Shown here in pieces: positions 17,598 through 27,005 of a stretch of DNA of 41,664 nt. Within the stretch, counting starts at the first letter, position 1, and every line of letters begins with the position of its first letter. The position numbers and the translations under genes are program-made. A model generated the notes under the pieces. The model searched no databases. It had not been told where the DNA came from and was given only the letters and a program-made list of their open reading frames with translations. Origin of the DNA: an uncultured Gammaproteobacteria bacterium (GTDB lineage: Bacteria > Pseudomonadota > Gammaproteobacteria > Pseudomonadales > Ketobacteraceae); NCBI GenBank assembly GCA_913063125.1, contig CAJXZM010000040.1, positions 1 through 41,664 on the forward strand. The letters run 5' to 3'.

Positions 17598-18560
17598 TTA
17601 TATTTGGCCCATACAAACTGCTTTAACAGTCTTTCGCATTGCCTCAATGCTTAAATCAGATCCAGAACCAGAGCGCCAGAATTGAAATAATTTAAAATCT
17701 GGCAATTCAATATGCATATCCTCTAGTATTTTAAATTTCTTCTTGGCAACGGATTGCATTTTCATAATTTGAGAGGGGACTATTCCAACACAGTTTTTCC
17801 CTAAAACTGCTTCCGGGACTAATCCAACAGAAAAAGCGTTATTCATAATCTTAACTTTCCCGTTTGTTTGGTCGTATATACTTTTATCAACGACAGGGTT
17901 GCCACTGGACATAAGTGGTAATTCAAAAAGTACTCGCTGGGAATCTTTAGCGAATTGTTCCTCATAGGCATATCTCGGACAGATAAACACCCATTTGTCG
18001 GAAAATACTTCGTCGTACATGAAGTGTGTAAATATCTCCTTATTATGGTGAATGAGGAGGTCATATTCCCCCTCTAGAAATTTTTTAATTACACCGCTAT
18101 AAAGCCTAGAATCATTTGAGCTAGGAATACTATCAAACAGAAGTTTATGGTTAGATGTGTCAGAAATATATTGGCTCAAACGTATAGCAAAAGTTAAATT
18201 GAACGTATCAGATGAGGCGATTCTAAACAACTGCCCCTCAGTAACATCAGTGGTATGAAGAACAGAATACAAATATTCCGTTTGATCTATAATGCTTTTT
18301 GCAATCGGATATATTTTGTCCGCGGTAGCAGTGGGTGCATACTCGTTATTGCTATTTGTGAACAAAGGTTTTCCATCTAATCCTAGGGCCTCCTTTAACG
18401 AGTTCATCGCATTACCGGCCGTAGTTTGTGGCATATTAATACGTTCGTAAGCTTTTTTAAAATTCCTTTCTTTATAAACAGTGACAAACAATCTCAATGT
18501 ATCCAATTTCAATTGGAACATATTCTTGATGTTAAATTCATATATGGAATTATTAGTCAT
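17598..18560 (-). CDS. LysR-type transcriptional regulator (last gene of the island operon)
   Basis: A 320-residue protein with an N-terminal LysR helix-turn-helix (about residues 14-75: LDTLRLFVTVYKERNFKKAY, then PQTTAGNAMNSLKEALG) and a periplasmic-binding-protein-like effector domain (about 110-310). The HTH deviates from typical LysR sequences (FKKAYERINMPQTT in place of the usual FTRAAERLHVSQPA). An internal ATG before FQLKLDTLRLF would give the usual LysR N-terminus and is a possible start. It follows the response regulator gene by 71 bases on the same strand and is AT-rich like the rest of the island. It may be the transcriptional output that the receiver-only response regulator lacks, but that is inference. 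Confidence 0.82.
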   Translation of the reverse strand: MTNNSIYEFNIKNMFQLKLDTLRLFVTVYKERNFKKAYERINMPQTTAGNAMNSLKEALGLDGKPLFTNSNNEYAPTATADKIYPIAKSIIDQTEYLYSVLHTTDVTEGQLFRIASSDTFNLTFAIRLSQYISDTSNHKLLFDSIPSSNDSRLYSGVIKKFLEGEYDLLIHHNKEIFTHFMYDEVFSDKWVFICPRYAYEEQFAKDSQRVLFELPLMSSGNPVVDKSIYDQTNGKVKIMNNAFSVGLVPEAVLGKNCVGIVPSQIMKMQSVAKKKFKILEDMHIELPDFKLFQFWRSGSGSDLSIEAMRKTVKAVCMGQI

Positions 18561-18631
18561 AACTAAATTTTACTCTTCCACTGCGTGCTAGATAGACATT
18601 AAACTACTTAGGAATATTATATTTTCCTATT

Positions 18632-19474
18632 TTATTGAAGATAATTAGAGATTTTTAAATGCCACCGTAGTCTAGAGGCATTAGAAAGCGCGAAGGGCTT
18701 TCTAATGAAATCACAAGCACCTCCCTTGATACAATGAGCCATTCGAACTCCATTCCATTCAGATGAAGTAAATACAACAGGTATCTCAGCCAGATGTTTC
18801 TGCGCCTTAATCCAATTGTGAAATTTAAACCCTCCAATTTCCTCGTCGATGTAGATATCAATGCAGATCAAGTCTGGTTTAGTTTTTTCTGGATTGCTCA
18901 AAAAATCTTGGGCCAGTTCGATTTTTTTTCTGTATTTTATATCAAAGTGCTTACCTACAGCGTCATCGAAGATCTCAAGCTGCTGAGATTCATCATCAAG
19001 AATGAAAACATTCGGAACTCGACGAGGAAGACTCCAATGAACAATTGGCAAATTTACAGTGCTATTCTGAGTGCTCATTTTCTCACTGATCGCAAGAAAA
19101 CTGTCCGTTTTAGCTCTAATATATTCACGAAATACAGGAGTTCGCTGCAGATCCCAAACCCCAGATTTATCAAAAAGTTCCGCCTCAATAGTTGAAAAGT
19201 CATTTGCTAATTGATCAATGAGTGCTATCAACGGAGTGATAATAAATGCTTTATAGTTTGATATTGCAGAAATCAAAGCAATGGCAGATCTATCGCCATA
19301 CCCTATATTAACAAAGATCAGCACTGGATTCTGTTCCTCAATATATGAGATGGCCTCATTTATATCAAAAGAGCTATTTGATTTTATATCATACTCCATG
19401 TAAAGCTTTGTGATATTTTTTATATTCATTTCATCGTTATCAATGACAACTATGGTTTTTTTAGAGTTACTCAT
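18632..19474 (-). CDS. Tandem-receiver response regulator without output domain
   Basis: A 280-residue protein made of two receiver-like domains. The first (about 5-130) starts TIVVIDNDEMN but has asparagine (N56, in LIFVNIGYGD) where the phosphoacceptor aspartate should be, and lacks a clear KP motif, so it looks like a pseudo-receiver. The second (about 153-278) has the full set: acidic pair D160/D161 in FILDDES, phosphoacceptor D206 in LICIDIY, T236/S237 in VVFTSSEW, and K259 in IRKPFA. No DNA-binding or enzymatic domain follows. It lies 76 bases downstream of the giant hybrid kinase, the likely phosphodonor through its HPt domain. Output is probably by protein-protein interaction. Confidence 0.85.
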   Translation of the reverse strand: MSNSKKTIVVIDNDEMNIKNITKLYMEYDIKSNSSFDINEAISYIEEQNPVLIFVNIGYGDRSAIALISAISNYKAFIITPLIALIDQLANDFSTIEAELFDKSGVWDLQRTPVFREYIRAKTDSFLAISEKMSTQNSTVNLPIVHWSLPRRVPNVFILDDESQQLEIFDDAVGKHFDIKYRKKIELAQDFLSNPEKTKPDLICIDIYIDEEIGGFKFHNWIKAQKHLAEIPVVFTSSEWNGVRMAHCIKGGACDFIRKPFALSNASRLRWHLKISNYLQ

Positions 19475-19550
19475 AAACTGCGCCTGACTAATATTGTAAA
19501 TAGGATATGTTTTTCACACCTAGATTAGCACCCCATAAATCCAGCCTTAA

Positions 19551-22500
19551 TCAATGTGCCACTTCATTTTTGTATGTTTTCCGCAATAATTCCAGAGTAA
19601 CAGATGCCGAATCCAAATCACTATCTGTAATTTCTTGAAGCAACACTTTGGTCAGCTCTAGATCGACACCCGTAAAATACATTGAAATTTCTCTACCATA
19701 GCTATTACACGTAATCCTGTCATTATCAATTTGTTCTTTAAGAATCTCGAAAAGTTGAGATGGCGAATCCACTTTCATCAACTTTAAATCCCACTCCATA
19801 CTTTTAAGATATTCAAATTGAGCTTCAACATCTTTCAAAACACTTTCATTTTCCATTACCATCCTATCCAATTGCTCGTCACCAATATTCTCGACATCTC
19901 TCTCAATCGTATATACAAGATCGAGCATTTTAAACGCCCCAATGTTTTCGAATGTGTTCTTTAGACCGTGAGCACTGAATCTTGCCAATTTATATTTTTT
20001 GTTCTGAATATTTGATCTAATACTTTTCATGACTTTATGCTGTTCCTCCAAAAACTCAATTAAATTTGAAACAACTCTTTCTTCGGTTTGGTGTAATTGA
20101 AGCAAAGGATGCAATAAATTTATATGTTTCTGATTGCAAAGTATTGGCATCTCGACATTTGGTGATATTGAGGTAGTCACCTCCATTTTCCTAGGAATTT
20201 TAATTCTGAAAACATCAGCTAATTTCACGGCTAAATCCTCAATCATAAATGGCTTCCCAATATAGCCATCCATGCCTGACGCTATGCAGCGTTGCTCTAT
20301 ATCTCCAACCCTGTGGCCTGTAATAGCCATAATAGGTAACTCTTCGTTACCTATATTATTACGTCGAATTTCTTTTGTTAGCGCATAACCGTCATAGTTT
20401 GGCATTTCTATATCGGTTAGTAAGAGATCAATTCTATTATCCAGAATATATTTAAGTGCCTCAAGAGGAAGCTCGAAATCAACTACGCTTGCCCCCAAAT
20501 CTTTTAGGGTTTTAACCAATCCGAAGCGAAGGGCGTTATCATCATCTACCACAACTATATTTCTATCTAACATCAAATTATCTAAATCAAGATTTCTCCA
20601 CGAATCACCTTCAATTTCAAGGGGCATCGCATTGAATTCATCCTCAGACACTTTATTTAGAGGAAGAGAAAATGAAAATGTTGTTATTTCGGGTGAGCTT
20701 TCCATTGAGACTTTCCCACCCATATACTCAGTTAAATCCTTAACGATTGCTAACCCTAGGCCGGAGCCACCAGTCTTCCGTGTTGAGGATGAATCGGCCT
20801 GCGTGTATTCCTCAAATATAGATGCTCTATATTCTTTAGGGATTTGAGGTCCTGTATTTGAAATACTAATCTCAATAACTTCTTCGTTATCATTAGTGGA
20901 TATAACCTCTAGATCGCAAGCGATATAACCTTCCGTAGTAAATTTTACTGCGTTACCTATTAGGTTATTAAGTATCTGGAGGATCCTAAGCTTATCGTTA
21001 TTATAATGATCATAGACGTGAGCAGTATTTGGGAAACGCAAGTTAACGTTTCTTCCCGCTATCTTTAGCCTCGCCGGATCATACGCAGCTACGATCAAAT
21101 CTCTTAAGCTAAAATGTGATGGATGTAATGGTAGTGTTCTATTTTTTATTTTTTCATAGTCAATAGTATCCTTTGAAATACGCATTAGCTGTCTTGCGGC
21201 AACCAACGCATGAGTATAGAACTCATTTGTATTTGGAAACTTTACCTCAGCCTGAAGATGTTGCAAAGCTGTAACGATAGTATGTGTTGGAGAATTCATT
21301 TCATGACAAACCTTGGCGATATATTTTCGCATTTCTGATGTTTCATCATCAGCTTCTATCTTTCTTCGTAGAAGAATCGCGTATTCCAAAGGAGTAACAA
21401 CAAATGACGCCATCATCTTGGCCAGATCCATATTTTGTTTGTATAAGCCATAATCCAGCTCATACTCAAGATAAATGACGCCTAAAATGGAATTATCACC
21501 GTTCTTTATAGGTATCGCAGCGACCGCGACTATCTCTTTACCATTAAAATACGGATCTTGGATGAGATTAGATTTTTTAGGATAAACAACCATAAACTCT
21601 GACTTATTATTCAAAGCCTGTTTTATTATGGTAGCAGAGCTAAGGTGAAATTCGGTATAAGAGGTCGAATACCTAGTAACCCTGCCAGACGACTTCTGAA
21701 AACGCGACCTAGCCCGATAGTTTCCCGCTGAATCCCTCAAGATTAGAACACAAGATTCAGCTCCAACAAGGGTTGCAGTCTCTATTGCAATAGCATCTTC
21801 CAAAATAGAATCGTTATTTTTTTGCAAGGATATTCTTTCGAATACGGGGTACAGACTTAATAGCGCTGAGCTATCGTCAGTAGGCTTATCTGCCTTATCC
21901 AACTCATAGAAATTTGTTAACTTTATTGCCTTGGCATGATACCCAGCTTTTTGATAAAAATGTACTGCCTCTCTAGCAAGCTCTTTTTGTATTTGTGAGG
22001 TTTCTCCTATCTTTGAAAGAAATTCAATTTGACGCTCAGTTATTAGCGCTACGTCATTATTTCTATTTGACTCCAGCGCGAGTTTTTTGGCTTGGATATA
22101 TAATCTTTTGGACTTTTGAGAACCAAAAGGAAGTAAGGTATAAAATTCCGCCCTATGTAACAAATGCAGATGCCCGAAGTTTATGGCGCTATTATTCTTG
22201 TAATGAATAAACCTGAATCGATTTGGAATAATTTTTAATAGGCTAAGTAACCTTGATATTATTGAACTGAAGTCAGTTTTTGAAATTACTGAAAGGGTAT
22301 AGTACATGTGAAACCCAGTAATATACGGTAATCCAAAGGCACCTTTAATTATTCTATTTCCTTTTTTATAAAGACTGATAGCTTCATCATAATCGTTAAA
22401 TATTACAGCTATCATTAATTTACAATAAAAATAACAAAAGCTTACGGTCTTGTCTTTTTGAGATTCGTGAAAATCACGGTACCTATCCTCATTATAAACT

Positions 22501-25500
22501 TCGCCGTTAAGTGCCATTGGCTCAGCACACGGCTTTGATAGGTTTCTTACCATTTGCCATATAATTCGATGTAAATGCCGCTGATTTGCTTGGTTGAACA
22601 TTTCAACCTGTGGAAATGAAACTTCAAGCTTTCTTTCTAGGCTAGTAAGCTCATGTCCTCGCGTTACGCATGTCGCAAAATATGTCGAGTTAGCAAATGC
22701 TGCCGTTTCATAGTCCTTCATAATAACTGTTTGGCGAAAGATATCTGACAGTTTGTTTTCACAATCGACTAGGGAATCCCTCCATGGACGAATCAAACCA
22801 TTGAAATAATAACCCAAAACACCGTCCATCCAGTCTCGCTTCTCAGGAAATCTCTTAGCAAGTTCAAATGCGATATCTTTGTATTTGTATGCATATTTTG
22901 GTGATTTAAACCCTACAAGCAGTATCAAGGCACATATCATTAAGCATTGAGTTGTCTCCGGTGTAACTCCATGTTTAAGAGAATGTAACGCCCCTTTTAT
23001 TGATATAACTGGAAGCAAATCCGGTTCGGAAGTATAGGCAGCAGTACCAATTTTCTGAGTAATACTAAGAATTGTTTTTGTTCTCTGATTCTGAGCTATG
23101 GGAATATGTTTAATCTTATGTATTGGATTAAAAAGAAGTCTTAAATATACTGAGATGAATAATATTATTGTATGTAACAGATAATGACGAGTTGGTAATT
23201 TATAATTAAGTTTTCCAAGATGCTCTCTGCCCACGGCAATGGCTCTTGCATGTTGTCCTTGCGTTGTATTTGACGTAACGATGAGTTCAACTATATTCGA
23301 TTCGTCATTAATGCATTTTGATTTTGACCGAACATATTGAGCAATTTCATCGAAACGCTCATGTTGATTTGTGGTTAGTAATGCATTGAGGAGCAAGATT
23401 GAAATATTGTAGGCAACATCATAATTTACTTCCCAATCCTCTTCGCTTATCAGTGTGTATGCATTTATCAAATGTAGATTTGAAGATGATTTGTCTTTGC
23501 GATCGTCGGCATTATAGCCAGCGTATAATGCTATTCTTATATAGTCCATCCGCGAACAATATTCTTGACCTTGATGAAGAAATAGCTGGTCGGCTATAAA
23601 GCAGATATTTTCTGCTGTTACAGCTTCCTTTTTAATAAATAATTTCTCCAATATTCTAAGGTGAACTGATTTGGAAAACATTGTGTCCAGTGTAGAAAAT
23701 ACCTGTACGGATATATTTTCCCTTGCCATCTGATATGTATTTATATTATCTATATTTGTATGACTTATCAGGTTCATTTGTACTAAACTATCAAGTACAT
23801 TCTCCAAATCATTTTCACTGACTAGAGTTTGATATCCCAATATCTCCATTTTATCAAGTGGAACTCCAGAGCATGCAAGAACACTCAGGATAATAATTTC
23901 CAGCTCAGAAAGGTGCCATTTTATGTCGACATATGACCGTTTTTCATTAGATTTCTGGAATTCTTTTTCAAGTTTAAGAATATCCCATTGCCATCTACTA
24001 TTTTCCTCATTTAGATAAACCTGATTATTGAACATCAGTTCATCTAGATACTGCACTATTGTTTCAGGGTACCCCTTAGATATTGCATATAGCAGATGGG
24101 AAAATCTTTCATGCGAGCAGTCTGTGGGCGAAAACGTTTCTTCAAGTATTTTCTCTATTGCGCCTACTGACACTTGAGAAAGTCTAATATGGGTCTCTAC
24201 AGATGAACGCTGTGATCGATAAGTAGATATTGAGCGTAGCAATAGACTTAGATAACTATTTGGACCAAGTGTATTGGTGTTGTATGAAAGAACTAACATT
24301 ACATTTGTTCTCTTCTTGCACATATAAACACTTTCAATCAGTAATGCCAGTGCGGACGAGAGTCTTTCCGAAAACAAAATATTAATAAGAATAGGCATCT
24401 CTTCATCAGAGACTACAACCAATAGCTCAACAAGTTCATTTATGAGCCTGTGTTTACTCGGTGCTGTTTCAGTTTCCTCTGAAAAATAGCTGGAGAATTC
24501 AGGGTTTGCTAAACAGAGTTGCTGCCCTTGTAATTCCGATTGTGAAATTCTGGCCTTTAACACTTCGGACTCAGTGATTGTGAGACCTTTAATAATTGAT
24601 ACTATTGCATTAACAAATATATCTATCTGATTATCGTCATTTAGAGTATCTTGATATTCCAAGGATAGTGTGTTGTACCTGATTTTTTCGTACTGGGAAG
24701 CAAAGACTTCGACTAATTTTTGCTTCCCAATTTTTTGTGGCCCTTCAAGGAAAACCAATTCCGCGCTGCCCGTAGTACATCGACTATAAACGTCCTTTAA
24801 TATATCGACCTCACTAATCCGACATTTTTGATGAAACCCTGAAATACTCAATCTAAGTTCGGCGTTATCTTTTAATTTTCGAGCCGGTGTATAGCTTAGA
24901 ATATCGGAACTACATTTTTCAAGCTCAATTTTAAGAGCCGTAATTGACAAGTACCTTTTTGATGGCGTCTGACTTATACACTTAACTATTATTTCCGATA
25001 TGGAATGAGGTATTGCGGAATTGATTTTTGATGGAGGCAGGATACTTTCGTTTATCGAAGGATATGAATTTCCATTTTCAAAATTTCGTTGATCTAACAG
25101 AACCCCAGTGAACAGTTCGTAAAGCAACATACCAAATGAAAAGAGATCGGAATGATAGCCTATTTCTTTGTCAAAACTAAAGTACTCTATTGCGCAATAG
25201 CGCTTATCAACTTTGGCGAAGGCTGATTTAAAATAATTTACTTTATCTAGATGTGTGTCACAAAGAAATGATGCATCTAAATCAATTAGATGGCAATTGT
25301 TGTTCGAGGAATTAACGATAATATTTTGGGGACATATATTACCATGAACAATTTTTTCATTATGCAAAAATTCAATGGACATTGCGATATTTATCGAAAC
25401 TTCTAATAAATCAGAAATACTTAATTGGGTTGTCGTCCGATATTTATTGAGGTCTACACCTCCCATATCCGAGTATACTGTAACGATATTTCTATCAACC

Positions 25501-25718
25501 ATCTCTGTAGCTAAAAGGTTCGGGAAATTATTGATAGATTTAGGGATTCGCGAATATGAATTTTTTATATTATTAAGTGCCGCCATCTGCCAATATGAGT
25601 CAAGATGATGTTTAATAATTACCGATCTTTCTGGGGAAGCTATTTTTTTCCCCCGATATATAACTGTATTTTTGCTTTCATGGATTTTCTTACTTATCTT
25701 ATAACCTTGTAATTCCAT
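19551..25718 (-). CDS. Giant hybrid sensor kinase: Ser/Thr-kinase-like, AAA-like, GAF, HisKA, REC, HPt
   Basis: A 2055-residue protein of the Ser/Thr kinase-AAA ATPase-histidine kinase family (HstK of cyanobacteria, Mak/Chk1-type kinases of fungi). Order: kinase-like domain (1-270), NTPase-like domain (295-600), long helical repeat region (600-1280), GAF (1285-1445), HisKA with H1472 in KVCHEMNSP, HATPase (N-box near 1583, G2 box GSGLGLAI near 1650), receiver with D1769 in LLTDIEMP, HPt with H1917 in SAHGLKNTF, and a C-terminal tail. The kinase-like part keeps K36 but has HGN (N127) for HRD and DLD for DFG. The P-loop is GPQKIGKQ, lacking the Ser/Thr, and Walker B has ILINIL in place of the acidic pair. 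The G1 box is NTGPQI (D to N). No clear transmembrane segment or signal peptide, so sensing is probably cytoplasmic. AT-rich. Confidence 0.9.
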   Translation of the reverse strand: MELQGYKISKKIHESKNTVIYRGKKIASPERSVIIKHHLDSYWQMAALNNIKNSYSRIPKSINNFPNLLATEMVDRNIVTVYSDMGGVDLNKYRTTTQLSISDLLEVSINIAMSIEFLHNEKIVHGNICPQNIIVNSSNNNCHLIDLDASFLCDTHLDKVNYFKSAFAKVDKRYCAIEYFSFDKEIGYHSDLFSFGMLLYELFTGVLLDQRNFENGNSYPSINESILPPSKINSAIPHSISEIIVKCISQTPSKRYLSITALKIELEKCSSDILSYTPARKLKDNAELRLSISGFHQKCRISEVDILKDVYSRCTTGSAELVFLEGPQKIGKQKLVEVFASQYEKIRYNTLSLEYQDTLNDDNQIDIFVNAIVSIIKGLTITESEVLKARISQSELQGQQLCLANPEFSSYFSEETETAPSKHRLINELVELLVVVSDEEMPILINILFSERLSSALALLIESVYMCKKRTNVMLVLSYNTNTLGPNSYLSLLLRSISTYRSQRSSVETHIRLSQVSVGAIEKILEETFSPTDCSHERFSHLLYAISKGYPETIVQYLDELMFNNQVYLNEENSRWQWDILKLEKEFQKSNEKRSYVDIKWHLSELEIIILSVLACSGVPLDKMEILGYQTLVSENDLENVLDSLVQMNLISHTNIDNINTYQMARENISVQVFSTLDTMFSKSVHLRILEKLFIKKEAVTAENICFIADQLFLHQGQEYCSRMDYIRIALYAGYNADDRKDKSSSNLHLINAYTLISEEDWEVNYDVAYNISILLLNALLTTNQHERFDEIAQYVRSKSKCINDESNIVELIVTSNTTQGQHARAIAVGREHLGKLNYKLPTRHYLLHTIILFISVYLRLLFNPIHKIKHIPIAQNQRTKTILSITQKIGTAAYTSEPDLLPVISIKGALHSLKHGVTPETTQCLMICALILLVGFKSPKYAYKYKDIAFELAKRFPEKRDWMDGVLGYYFNGLIRPWRDSLVDCENKLSDIFRQTVIMKDYETAAFANSTYFATCVTRGHELTSLERKLEVSFPQVEMFNQANQRHLHRIIWQMVRNLSKPCAEPMALNGEVYNEDRYRDFHESQKDKTVSFCYFYCKLMIAVIFNDYDEAISLYKKGNRIIKGAFGLPYITGFHMYYTLSVISKTDFSSIISRLLSLLKIIPNRFRFIHYKNNSAINFGHLHLLHRAEFYTLLPFGSQKSKRLYIQAKKLALESNRNNDVALITERQIEFLSKIGETSQIQKELAREAVHFYQKAGYHAKAIKLTNFYELDKADKPTDDSSALLSLYPVFERISLQKNNDSILEDAIAIETATLVGAESCVLILRDSAGNYRARSRFQKSSGRVTRYSTSYTEFHLSSATIIKQALNNKSEFMVVYPKKSNLIQDPYFNGKEIVAVAAIPIKNGDNSILGVIYLEYELDYGLYKQNMDLAKMMASFVVTPLEYAILLRRKIEADDETSEMRKYIAKVCHEMNSPTHTIVTALQHLQAEVKFPNTNEFYTHALVAARQLMRISKDTIDYEKIKNRTLPLHPSHFSLRDLIVAAYDPARLKIAGRNVNLRFPNTAHVYDHYNNDKLRILQILNNLIGNAVKFTTEGYIACDLEVISTNDNEEVIEISISNTGPQIPKEYRASIFEEYTQADSSSTRKTGGSGLGLAIVKDLTEYMGGKVSMESSPEITTFSFSLPLNKVSEDEFNAMPLEIEGDSWRNLDLDNLMLDRNIVVVDDDNALRFGLVKTLKDLGASVVDFELPLEALKYILDNRIDLLLTDIEMPNYDGYALTKEIRRNNIGNEELPIMAITGHRVGDIEQRCIASGMDGYIGKPFMIEDLAVKLADVFRIKIPRKMEVTTSISPNVEMPILCNQKHINLLHPLLQLHQTEERVVSNLIEFLEEQHKVMKSIRSNIQNKKYKLARFSAHGLKNTFENIGAFKMLDLVYTIERDVENIGDEQLDRMVMENESVLKDVEAQFEYLKSMEWDLKLMKVDSPSQLFEILKEQIDNDRITCNSYGREISMYFTGVDLELTKVLLQEITDSDLDSASVTLELLRKTYKNEVAH

Positions 25719-25805
25719 ATTTTATCTTACCGGCAATAAATAAATACGTGCTACCCAATGACTACTATTAGTTGAATAACATTCGCATACAACCTGCTTT
25801 AAACA

Positions 25806-26981
25806 TTACAATTCCACACAGGTAAACTGGGCATAACAATAAGAAAATCTGGCACTTTCAGGCACCATTATTAGAATTTTCTCACCATTCTTGAATAATC
25901 CATTTTTTACTGCTTCTTCAAGAATAATAAAAATTGCGGCACAACCGGTATTGCCTTTATTTCTGAGGTTGGTAAACCATTTGTTTTCGGCTAAATCGTA
26001 TCCAGCCCCTTCCATGGCAGAAGATACTTCTTTTGCAAAACTATAGGAGCTTAAATGTGGAAGAAAATGGCTTATTTCACTAGGGTTAAGTTTGCCACTA
26101 TCTATTAACCTCTTAAGATCTACCATCCCTAAAGATGCAATGCTCTTTTTAAGTAGTTTGGCATCCTGCCGAATATTTAACATGCCCTTACTATCGGCTA
26201 TATCTAATGTCTCTTGCGCAAGCCATGTATTATCCGGTGTCATCCCTTGATTACTATTCGTCCCCATGTACATACAAGCCGTTGATTGATCCGCATGTGA
26301 CATCAGGTCTATCCAATCAAGTCGTAGACTCATACCTTTTTCTTTTGGATGATTTTGAAGAACAAAAGAACCCGACCCGTCCGAAAGCATCCAACGTAAA
26401 AAAGCTGTATCGAGAAATTTATAGTTATCGGTTTCGCTTGAAAGTAATTCTTCGTTTTCAAACTCAGCATTATAGTGAGAACTTCGAAATGCAATACTTG
26501 GTCGTTCTGTCGCGTTAACGAGCGCGCATTTTTTTTTCCCCAGTTGAATGCGAATCGCAGCATCTTCTAGGGCTGTCATACCTGACAAACAAACCCCTGC
26601 AGAAGTAATACACTGAACCTCCCCCAAACCATGCTCAGCTAGTTTACCGTGCAATTGTTGGCCGAATGCGGGGACAATGAGATCACCCAAGGTTGTTGCA
26701 GCAACAATAAGGTCGACATCAGAAGGGGAAATATTTGCGTCAGTAATTGCCGCAATTGCTGACGATACGGCAAGATCTTCACTAAGATGCGTGGGGTTCC
26801 CATCAGAATCAAGAGCATAAAATCTTTCTTTTATTCCATTGCTCCGGAGCACCACTTTTTTAAGTTTCTCTAATTCTGGGCTAACAACACCCAAGTAATT
26901 ATCGATATCCTCATTTTTAATGGGAGACCCTGGCAGAAAAATTCCAAATCCTGTGAGGTAGACCTCATTATTAGTATTCAT
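25806..26981 (-). CDS. KAS III-like ketosynthase (FabH/DarB type)
   Basis: A 391-residue thiolase-fold condensing enzyme with an intact Cys-His-Asn triad: C131 in TSAGVCLSGMTALEDA, H309 in FLPHLSSYS, N344 in NKGNTGCAA. It is longer than housekeeping FabH (about 317 residues). The N-terminus (VYLTGFGIFLPGSPIKNEDI, then VVLRSNGIKERFYAL) resembles DarB-type enzymes that condense acyl chains in dialkylresorcinol, cyclohexanedione and flexirubin routes. No acyl carrier protein, DarA-type cyclase or other fatty acid gene is beside it. It sits between two START-domain genes and the giant kinase, on the same strand with gaps of 24 and 87 bases. It may make a lipid-like signal or ligand; the substrate is unknown. 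Confidence 0.85.
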   Translation of the reverse strand: MNTNNEVYLTGFGIFLPGSPIKNEDIDNYLGVVSPELEKLKKVVLRSNGIKERFYALDSDGNPTHLSEDLAVSSAIAAITDANISPSDVDLIVAATTLGDLIVPAFGQQLHGKLAEHGLGEVQCITSAGVCLSGMTALEDAAIRIQLGKKKCALVNATERPSIAFRSSHYNAEFENEELLSSETDNYKFLDTAFLRWMLSDGSGSFVLQNHPKEKGMSLRLDWIDLMSHADQSTACMYMGTNSNQGMTPDNTWLAQETLDIADSKGMLNIRQDAKLLKKSIASLGMVDLKRLIDSGKLNPSEISHFLPHLSSYSFAKEVSSAMEGAGYDLAENKWFTNLRNKGNTGCAAIFIILEEAVKNGLFKNGEKILIMVPESARFSYCYAQFTCVEL

Positions 26982-27005
26982 GCATTTGACTCAGTTGCGG
27001 CTATC

